This document shows, one piece after another, positions 56,004 to 61,883 of a stretch of DNA of 61,883 nt. The position numbers and the translations under genes were made by a program. This DNA comes from Methylococcales bacterium. Its GTDB lineage: Bacteria > Pseudomonadota > Gammaproteobacteria > Methylococcales > Methylomonadaceae. The notes beneath the pieces were generated by a model, which ran no database searches, was not told the origin of the DNA, and saw only the letters and a program-made list of their open reading frames with translations. The stretch lies in contig JAPLRW010000259.1 of the NCBI GenBank assembly GCA_026398935.1, positions 1 through 61,883 on the forward strand. Reading direction: 5' to 3'. How positions within the stretch are numbered: the stretch's first letter is position 1; every line of letters begins with the position of its first letter.

Positions 56004-56555
56004 ATGTCAGATGCTATTTGGTTTAGAACCGGTGAAGCAACCGTATTTGCTAGCGATGGTCAAGGCACGGATGCGATGCCTGAGATTTTGATCGGCGATG
56101 TGAAAGGGCCTGTCGGTCACGCTTTTGCCAATTTAATGGGACAAACGGAAGGTCATACCCGTATGTTTGCTATTCGGGCGTGTAATCAACAAGTTAAACC
56201 TGCGACTATTATCGTGCCGAAAGTCACTATGAAATCGTCTGCGTATATTAATTTGTTTGGTGGCCCCGTGCAATCAGCCGTCGCTGATGCCGTATTGGAC
56301 AGTGTTATTGAAGGGGTTATTCCGCACATTTTCGCCAATGATTTGTGTATTATTGCTATGTTATGGATTGCACCAGAATGTGCCACTAATCCTGATTTAG
56401 ATCGTAAAGATTTATACCGCACCAATTATGAAGCGATGAAATTAGCGATTCAACGTGCGATGACGAATTCGCCCAGTATTGATGAACTAATTGCTAATCG
56501 CCATAAAATTGTTCATGAAATGTATGATCCAGAAACAGGTGAGTCGCAGTGGTAA
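56004..56555 (+). CDS. Formaldehyde-activating enzyme (Fae) paralogue lacking the catalytic His
   Basis: This 183-residue protein has the Fae fold: GDVKGPVGHAFANLM, KPATIIVPKVTMKSS, LFGGPVQSAVADAVLD, EGVIPHIFANDLCII and NYEAMKLAIQRAMT. Fae condenses formaldehyde with tetrahydromethanopterin in methylotrophs. In standard Fae the catalytic His17 sits in an H-I-D-L context; here the aligned position reads AMPEILIG, so the His is absent. It resembles the Fae2/Fae3 paralogues, which may have sensing or regulatory roles. A strong hairpin follows the gene. Its presence is the best sign of C1 metabolism in this window. Confidence 0.88.
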   Translation: MSDAIWFRTGEATVFASDGQGTDAMPEILIGDVKGPVGHAFANLMGQTEGHTRMFAIRACNQQVKPATIIVPKVTMKSSAYINLFGGPVQSAVADAVLDSVIEGVIPHIFANDLCIIAMLWIAPECATNPDLDRKDLYRTNYEAMKLAIQRAMTNSPSIDELIANRHKIVHEMYDPETGESQW

Positions 56556-56580
56556 GGGATTTCCCTCATTGATGCTGTTT

Positions 56581-56610
56581 GTGGCGGAATAGCAAAGCCT
56601 ATTTCGCCAC
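56581..56610 (+). terminator. Terminator after the fae paralogue
   Basis: GTGGCGGAATAG (56581-56592) pairs with CTATTTCGCCAC (56599-56610), one G-U pair and a 6-base loop. It is 26 bases after the gene's stop. Confidence 0.7.
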
Positions 56611-57628
56611 ATGATTTAACGTGTCGGCGCATTGCTATCGCTAACTCGCCAGCTGCTATTACATGATTCAATTAAAACTGATTTAGTGATTACTGGCTCA
56701 AAGGCTCACGCACCTAGTCGCTCGTGCTAGACCCTCCGGAAAGTTGCTTGCAAATAGTCATTTGAAGGCAACCATTTACCGACTCCCAATCGTTGACGTT
56801 AATTTTTCAAATCCGTATGAAAAATTACCATTGTTATGGTCACGGTATTTACGTCAACATGTAACGGCCTAAGAAGCAATGCATTGATACACCGCGCTGT
56901 CACAGGTACGGAAGATGAAGGCAATCGCAATAATGGTTACTGATAGTTACTGATGGTTGTTAAGCTTTTAGAGCCGCTCCATAGGGGCGCAAAGTAGAGC
57001 GAAAATAGGCTGTATGGCGATTTAAGCTACTCAATAAATATGTTAGTGTTAGTGTTTTCTTTGTTGTATTCTGTTTCCACCAAGCACAATAATTTTTTTG
57101 TGGAACAGTTCGCGTTTTGTGAGTTTGTTGAAAAAAGGTATTATGCATTCGCTTTATAATCATTGCCATTATTGAAGTAACCTCTCGTTAGCGATAACTG
57201 CTTTTAAACACGTTCGATAGGCGTTATGAATTAATTGGTTAACGGCATTTGGTTTAAAAGCTGCTTGAGCGGTTAAATCGCTTAATTACCCGCCTTTTGC
57301 TCATTTTTAGGGCAGCTTAAACAGTGTAGGAGTGCTTTGTTGGCATTATTAAGGTATTTAGCACTCGATATGAGGTGTTGTCTTTCTCGGACAAGTTGTT
57401 TTTTTTAGCTATACTTAAATTGGAGTTTAATTAAATTAAGTTAGGTTATGATCAGAAAAAGAAATTTAATTCAAACGTTTAATGGGTTGAAGAAAACTGA
57501 AGTACACATTATATTGAATGGGGTACAGCGGTGGGTTGGTTTCTTTGATGCTTCGTTACTTAAGGTGGCTTTGTTTGTATCGAATTTTTTTCTGCGTACC
57601 TTTAATCCTTTTGCTTGGTGTATTAAAA
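56611..57628. other. Gene-poor stretch of about 1 kb with decayed coding-like segments
   Basis: Between the fae terminator and the sugar transferase no supported gene was found. A frame open from about 56685 to 56872 reads LLANSHLKATIYRLPIVDV then NFSNPYEKLPLLWSRYLRQ, and another at about 56877-56942 reads ALIHRAVTGTEDEGNRNNGY before a stop; both look like remnants of unknown genes. A 63-residue frame at 57448-57639 overlaps the start of the sugar transferase and could be a leader peptide, with weak support. Bases from about 57000 onward are AT-rich with no repeat that I recognise. Confidence 0.4.
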
Positions 57629-59020
57629 ATGACAATTAAAATATTTAGTCACTATATTTCATGGATGTATTTGTTTTTATTTGTCTCTGAATTATTGATT
57701 TTTTTTGCAAGCATGTTTTATGCAGACAATATACGCTTCATGTTTTCGCCGAATTGGTATCCTCAGGAATACGTGTTATTTACCAGTATCTTTTTTGCCG
57801 TGATGCTCTCTTGTGCGTCATTCGGACTTGGCTTATATAGAAGAAGTTTGTCTTGGAATGAGCGCGAGCTATTAACACGCGTTGCACTTTCATTTACTGC
57901 AGCATTGGTGTTGCTCAGTTTCTTTTTATTGTTGATTCCTGATCTTGAAATATCCAAAGGCGTTTTAGCGATTGCATTGCTATGCTCTTTTTTAGGCATG
58001 ATGTGCAGTCGATTTTTGTTCTATAAACTCACTAAACGCAATATTTTAATCAAAAATATCATCATCATTGGTGGTGGTGAGAATGCACAAAAAATAATTG
58101 AGAGTAATGCGGGCTATATTCATAGAGGATTTCAAGTCTTGGGGTGCATAGTGCTACCTGGAGAAACTGTTGTCATAGATCCACAGTTAATTATAGATAG
58201 CTCTAACGGTATATTGGATATTATCACGCGATACCGAATTGATGAGATCGTTGTGAGTTTAGATGATAGACGCGGCGTATTGCCTATTAAAGATTTATTG
58301 GAATGCAAGATGGCTGGTGTGACCATATCCGACTTACGGTCTTTTTATGAACGTGAAAAGGCCTTGATTTATTTGGAAAATCTTGTGCCAAGTTGGTTTG
58401 TATTTTCAGAGGGCTATGCGAGAGGCGGGTCTCGAGCCATTGCTAAACGCTTTTTTGATATTTTAGCCAGTTTGATGTTGTTATTGGTATCTTGGCCAAT
58501 TATGCTGATGACTATCGTGGCGATATGGATAGAAAATGGTATTGATGCGCCTGTTTTTTATACTCAAACACGTGTTGGTGAACGTGGCGAAACGTTTAAA
58601 GTCATTAAGTTTAGAAGCATGAAGGTCGATGCGGAAAAAGATGGTATACAGTGGGCGCAACAAGATGATGATAGGGTTACACGTGTTGGGCATTTTATAA
58701 GGAAATACCGTATAGATGAGTTGCCGCAGATTTTTAATGTCCTATACGGTGATATGAGTTTCGTTGGGCCGCGACCTGAACGCCCCGAGTTTGTAGATAA
58801 CTTTAATACATCAATTCCTTTTTACAGTGAACGGCATCGGGTCAAGCCTGGTATCACAGGGTGGGCGCAATTACGTTATCCTTATGGATCAAATGAATAT
58901 GATGCGTTGCAAAAATTACAATACGATTTATATTACGTGAAAAATCTGAGTGTTTTTTTGGATTTAACCATAATAATTCACACGGTTGAGATTATTTTGT
59001 GGGGAAAAGGCAGTCGTTAG
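57629..59020 (+). CDS. Polyprenyl-phosphate glycosyl-1-phosphate transferase (PEP-CTERM/EPS system type)
   Basis: This 463-residue membrane enzyme transfers a sugar phosphate to undecaprenyl phosphate, starting exopolysaccharide assembly. It has N-terminal TM helices (about 8-25, 45-65, 85-105, 110-130), a CoA-binding-like domain with IIIIGGGENAQKIIES, then the C-terminal transferase domain. That domain has DAPVFYTQTRVGERGETFKV, FRSMKVDAEKDG and DELPQIFNVLYGDMSFVGPR, then PGITGWAQL. This layout matches the sugar transferase class linked to PEP-CTERM/exosortase loci. ATG 57629 begins MTIKIFSHYISWM, the family's usual start; the longer opening at 57518 is not supported. No other eps genes lie downstream in this window. 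Confidence 0.85.
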   Translation: MTIKIFSHYISWMYLFLFVSELLIFFASMFYADNIRFMFSPNWYPQEYVLFTSIFFAVMLSCASFGLGLYRRSLSWNERELLTRVALSFTAALVLLSFFLLLIPDLEISKGVLAIALLCSFLGMMCSRFLFYKLTKRNILIKNIIIIGGGENAQKIIESNAGYIHRGFQVLGCIVLPGETVVIDPQLIIDSSNGILDIITRYRIDEIVVSLDDRRGVLPIKDLLECKMAGVTISDLRSFYEREKALIYLENLVPSWFVFSEGYARGGSRAIAKRFFDILASLMLLLVSWPIMLMTIVAIWIENGIDAPVFYTQTRVGERGETFKVIKFRSMKVDAEKDGIQWAQQDDDRVTRVGHFIRKYRIDELPQIFNVLYGDMSFVGPRPERPEFVDNFNTSIPFYSERHRVKPGITGWAQLRYPYGSNEYDALQKLQYDLYYVKNLSVFLDLTIIIHTVEIILWGKGSR

Positions 59021-59107
59021 ATGATAGGTTGTTCATCGCCCTCCATGATAACGCTCCGCACTTGCGTGTGGAGCATGTAAGTTGTCAACGGAGTTTAGAT
59101 TTAACGT

Positions 59108-60010
59108 TTAATCGGCATTATCAATTTCAAAAAATATCCACTTAACGCGGATATTGTCTTGTTTAATCTTTTTTTCCATAGTATTAATGCTTTCTGCTGC
59201 TTCACTGACGCGCATGTCTGGATTAAGCTCTGCTTTAATGGCGAGCATGACGCCGTCACCGTGATTAATAGCCCATAGATTGATAACTCTGACAACGTTA
59301 GGTTGACCTTCTAAAAAACGCTGTACGTTATCACGAATATCGGCAGCGGCTTCACCAATTAAGAGTGAATGAACTTCCCGTCCAATGAGCATAGCGACGA
59401 TAATAAGCAGCATGCCGATTAATATTGAACCTGCTGCATCAAAAGCGCTATTACCCGTAATCAGAGTAAGGCTTAACATCACTAAGGCAATAACCAAGCC
59501 TGCTAATGCTGCAATATCTTCACCGACAATGACCATCAGTTCGCTGGAATGCGTATCTTTAAACCATGTCCAGAAGGAACGTCCCTTGCGCTCTTCTGCC
59601 ATGGCGGCTATCGCGCCTTTTAGTGAGAAAGCTTCCATAACCACTGCAATGGCTAAGATAATTAAGGCAACTTGAGTATTTTCTACGTCTTGTGGGTTAA
59701 TGTAGCGCAACCAGCCTTCATGGATTGAAAAAACACCGCCCACTGAAAACAAGATGAGAGCAACCATCATTGACCAGATGTAGGATTCTCGTCCATAACC
59801 CATAGGGTGTTTTTGGGTGGCAGCTTTGGTTGAGCGTTTCATACCAATATAGAGTAATACTTGATTACCGCAATCGGCGTAGGAGTGAATCGCCTCTGCG
59901 ATTAATGAACCCGATCCACTCCAGAGTGCGGCTCCCGTTTTGGCGACTGCGATTCCTAAATTAGCAGAAAAAGCGTAAAAAATGGCGGTTGTTGAATTGG
60001 CCTGTGACAT
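59108..60010 (-). CDS. Cation diffusion facilitator (CDF) metal exporter
   Basis: This 300-residue inner-membrane protein has about six TM helices. It shows the CDF start GSLIAEAIHSYADCGNQVLL (the metal-site H-S-x-x-D), a second metal helix VIVGEDIAALAGLVIALVML and a C-terminal cytosolic domain with VVRVINLWAINHGDGVMLAI. These export Zn2+, Fe2+ or Mn2+ against protons; exact metal is unknown. Converges on the sugar transferase, with 87 bp between. Confidence 0.92.
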   Translation of the reverse strand: MSQANSTTAIFYAFSANLGIAVAKTGAALWSGSGSLIAEAIHSYADCGNQVLLYIGMKRSTKAATQKHPMGYGRESYIWSMMVALILFSVGGVFSIHEGWLRYINPQDVENTQVALIILAIAVVMEAFSLKGAIAAMAEERKGRSFWTWFKDTHSSELMVIVGEDIAALAGLVIALVMLSLTLITGNSAFDAAGSILIGMLLIIVAMLIGREVHSLLIGEAAADIRDNVQRFLEGQPNVVRVINLWAINHGDGVMLAIKAELNPDMRVSEAAESINTMEKKIKQDNIRVKWIFFEIDNAD

Positions 60011-60250
60011 AGAGTGATTAATTAAGGTTAATTAAGGATACTGGTTAAACAGTAATGACATTAGCTGTTGCTTAGCATTGTGAATACTATAAATAAGCAC
60101 GGTGGGAATGGTGGCGTTTTGTCGCGTTCCTGTCAAGTAAGCGTTTTTATTTTATGTTGCGAAAAAAAGTACCTATAGCCTACGCTTAAAAGATAGCTGA
60201 ATACGTTGCTGGTAAGCATTTTTACTTTGTGAAAAATCTGGCGAATAATG

Positions 60251-60268
60251 ACTATAACGCGTTATAGT
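60251..60268. promoter_or_regulatory. Perfect 18-bp palindrome upstream of the O-methyltransferase
   Basis: ACTATAACGCGTTATAGT reads identically on both strands, centred about 44 bases before the likely ATG 60303. No spacer is present, so it could be a dimeric regulator site. Confidence 0.5.
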
Positions 60269-60302
60269 GCACCGTTTAATTATCGTTAGCGGACAAACGT
60301 AT

Positions 60303-60992
60303 ATGGCTACACTTGAATCACCCTCGACCTTAAATCCAACGGTTTTAATTCCTGTTAATCCTAAAGTTGAGCAGTATATGCTTAAGCTTACGTCAGTGAC
60401 AGATCATCCGACATTGCTGGCTATGGAAGCCTTGGCTGAAAAGAATAATTTTCCGATTGTAGGGCGATTGGTGGGGGTTTTTTTGGAATCGTTAGCCAAG
60501 ATGATCGGCGCGCAACGGGTTTTCGAGTTTGGTAGTGGCTATGGCTATTCAGCCTATTGGTTTGCGCGGGGTGTAGGCGTAAGCGGTAAGGTTATTTGTA
60601 CAGATGATAAGCTGCATAATGCAGAACAGGCGCGCGAATATCTGATGGCTGCAGGATTGTGGGAACGCGTGGATTTTAAAACAGGTATTGCAGAGGCTGT
60701 TTTTGAACAGACGGATGGTTTGTATGATATTTGCTATAACGATGTTGATAAAGGAGATTATCCAGCGGTTTGGCAATTGGCTAAGGATCGAATTCGCCCC
60801 GGTGGTTTATATATTGCCGATAATGTACTTTGGCGTGGACGGGTGGCCGTAGAAAATTACGTGGATATTTTTAAAGGGTGGACAGAAGCGATTATAGAGC
60901 ATAATCAATTAGTCTTTAATGATCCTGATTTTGATACGTTTATTAATCCAACGCGTGATGGAGTGATTGTTGCGCGCAGAAAAACAGATTGA
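60303..60992 (+). CDS. SAM-dependent O-methyltransferase (family 3)
   Basis: This protein of about 229 residues is a cation-dependent class I O-methyltransferase of the catechol/caffeoyl-CoA type. The SAM motif is RVFEFGSGYGYSAYWFARG, the metal site DICYNDVDKGDYPAV, then PGGLYIADNVLWRGRV. Likely substrates are catechol-like or quinone compounds; not defined. ATG 60303 is chosen (GTG 60267 is an alternative overlapping the palindrome). Confidence 0.88.
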   Translation: MATLESPSTLNPTVLIPVNPKVEQYMLKLTSVTDHPTLLAMEALAEKNNFPIVGRLVGVFLESLAKMIGAQRVFEFGSGYGYSAYWFARGVGVSGKVICTDDKLHNAEQAREYLMAAGLWERVDFKTGIAEAVFEQTDGLYDICYNDVDKGDYPAVWQLAKDRIRPGGLYIADNVLWRGRVAVENYVDIFKGWTEAIIEHNQLVFNDPDFDTFINPTRDGVIVARRKTD

Positions 60993-61178
60993 GGCTAATT
61001 AGTCAGGTCGTTAGTCATTAACCCTGTGGACATTCATTTGACTCATGAAAAGCATAAAAACAGTTAACGACATGCCTAGCGGTAAGTCGTCATCCAAAAG
61101 GTAAATGCACCAATCAATGTCAGTTGTTTATGCCTGTTATTTTTTAGGTATTTTCGTGGACTAATGGCTGCTTTTAGA

Positions 61179-61388
61179 TTAATCGGTGATGGCGTTGTTT
61201 AGTTTTTGGCGTTGGCCTACGTCCAACCATTTTTCACACCACACATTTAATGCAGTGGAGTCTGCTTGCATCAGGTTAAACTCATGTTTTGCTTGCTCCG
61301 GCTGCTCTTTTGGCCACCAAGAATGGGAATTAAACTGTCGTTGAATATAGTGTTGTGCGCGGGGTAGATTTTTTGGGTGTATATTCAT
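61179..61388 (-). CDS. Small protein of unknown function
   Basis: This 69-residue protein (MNIHPKNLPRAQHYIQRQFN to the end NNAITD) is Trp-, Gln- and charge-rich with no known motif. It has a clear ribosome-binding site (GGAGAA 8 bases before the ATG at 61388), supporting it as a real gene. It is encoded downstream of glgA on the same strand, separated by a hairpin. No function can be proposed. Confidence 0.65.
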   Translation of the reverse strand: MNIHPKNLPRAQHYIQRQFNSHSWWPKEQPEQAKHEFNLMQADSTALNVWCEKWLDVGQRQKLNNAITD

Positions 61389-61456
61389 TTGAGATTCTCC
61401 ATCCTAATCAATGAGTATAGATCAACGTGTGCTTTAAAGTTCCCGCTTGGATTGAG

Positions 61457-61482
61457 GGGGGTTGCATTGTCTTGCAACCCCC
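61457..61482. terminator. Hairpin between glgA and the small protein gene
   Basis: GGGGGTTGCA (61457-61466) pairs with TGCAACCCCC (61473-61482) around a 6-base loop, a strong GC-rich stem. It lies downstream of glgA, where it could end its transcript. Confidence 0.6.
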
Positions 61483-61511
61483 TTATTATTAAGCGGTTCT
61501 GTGATTATTTA

Positions 61512-61883
61512 TTAAAGCTGTTCATAAAGTGTCAAATAGTGTTGTGCGCTGTTTTGCCATGAGAAATCTTTTTGCATCGCATTTTTTTGCAGTTTTTTCC
61601 ATGTCTTTGCGTCATTAAATAATAATAGACAACGTTTTATGGCTTCTAATAAGGCACCCGCGTGCGCATGATTGAAAACGATACCGCTAGCGGTATTATT
61701 GCCAATACTTTCCTGATTGGCATCCACAACTGTGTCCGCTAATCCACCGGTTTTTCGGACAATCGGTAATGTACCATAGCGCTGACTGTACATTTGATTG
61801 AGTCCGCAAGGTTCAAAGCGAGAGGGCATCAGAAAAATATCGGCACCAGCTTCAATAAGATGCGCTAGCGCTTCATCATAGCC
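61512..61883 (-). CDS. glgA: Glycogen synthase GlgA, 5'-truncated by window edge
   Basis: The frame is open to the window end at 61883, so only the C-terminal 123 residues are seen. The key segment ADIFLMPSRFEPCGLNQMYS then QRYGTLPIVRKTGGLADTVV is the GT5-type ADP-glucose binding region of GlgA, and the end QHYLTLYEQL is normal. The enzyme extends alpha-1,4-glucan chains from ADP-glucose; glycogen storage is common in methanotrophs. Confidence 0.93.
   Translation of the reverse strand, partial: GYDEALAHLIEAGADIFLMPSRFEPCGLNQMYSQRYGTLPIVRKTGGLADTVVDANQESIGNNTASGIVFNHAHAGALLEAIKRCLLLFNDAKTWKKLQKNAMQKDFSWQNSAQHYLTLYEQL

Noticed and set aside
57518-57628. Upstream extension of the sugar transferase reading frame (TTG start)
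   Set aside because: The extra residues are not family-like and ATG 57629 gives the standard N-terminus.
57448-57639. 63-residue open frame ending inside the sugar transferase start
   Set aside because: No motif and only a weak ribosome-binding site; could be a leader peptide, but support is insufficient.

Overview
The window reads as chromosomal DNA of a gammaproteobacterial methanotroph or methylotroph, most likely order Methylococcales. The evidence is a formaldehyde-activating-enzyme paralogue (fae family), a hopanoid-associated RND exporter (hpnN), two secreted proteins with PEP-CTERM sorting tails, a PEP-CTERM/exosortase-type sugar transferase, and a typical gammaproteobacterial housekeeping set (ubiG, rnt, mlaA, lptE, holA, leuS, pyrF, trkAH). 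No rRNA, tRNA, CRISPR array, prophage or complete insertion sequence was seen.

Layout. 1-4.4 kb: 3' part of htpG with a strong terminator, gene debris, then ubiG-gph-SDR-sufT in one tight run. 4.4-5.8 kb: tilS, split by a frameshift with lost codons. 5.8-9.4 kb: a CHAT protease/NB-ARC/TPR protein plus a small upstream partner that looks like a conflict-system module. 9.5-17.5 kb: an oligopeptide ABC importer operon (binding protein, two permeases, double ATPase) with a two-gene AAA ATPase/DUF4276 cassette embedded by ATGA overlaps between permease and ATPase. 17.6-34.8 kb: fabI, rnt, mlaA, trkA-trkH-apbE, hpnN, an amino acid permease, tatA, a thioredoxin-like protein, a PP2C phosphatase, a sigma54 activator, a TauE-like membrane protein, pyrF, an AEC transporter and cinA. 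35-39.6 kb: repeat-rich accessory DNA with a spherulin-4-like PEP-CTERM protein, a frameshifted two-domain DUF1566 protein and a chemoreceptor with a CxxCH haem motif. 40-47.7 kb: motAB, a membrane methyltransferase, DUF1451, leuS, lptE, holA.

47.6-51.2 kb is a compact regulated module: a SufR-like winged-helix regulator with a CX12CX27C cysteine set is divergent from a group 1 truncated haemoglobin, a ferredoxin/flavin reductase and an HPP-CBS membrane protein. The divergent promoter region contains two interlocking perfect 8-bp inverted repeats next to a good sigma70 promoter. I read this as a nitric oxide/nitrite response operon, essentially a flavohaemoglobin split into parts under an Fe-S sensor. 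51.3-61.9 kb: a thioredoxin-like 2Fe-2S ferredoxin, a DUF1566 PEP-CTERM protein, a YoaA/DinG helicase, a small secreted protein, a HAD phosphatase, the Fae paralogue, a gene-poor ~1 kb stretch, the PEP-CTERM-type sugar transferase (probable start of an exopolysaccharide locus), a CDF cation exporter, an O-methyltransferase, a small conserved-looking protein and the 3' part of glgA.

The best candidates for an undescribed system are (i) the SufR-like/globin/reductase/HPP module, (ii) the CHAT-NB-ARC-TPR pair and (iii) the AAA/DUF4276 pair inside the peptide transporter operon. All functions are inferred from sequence patterns only; no database search was possible.
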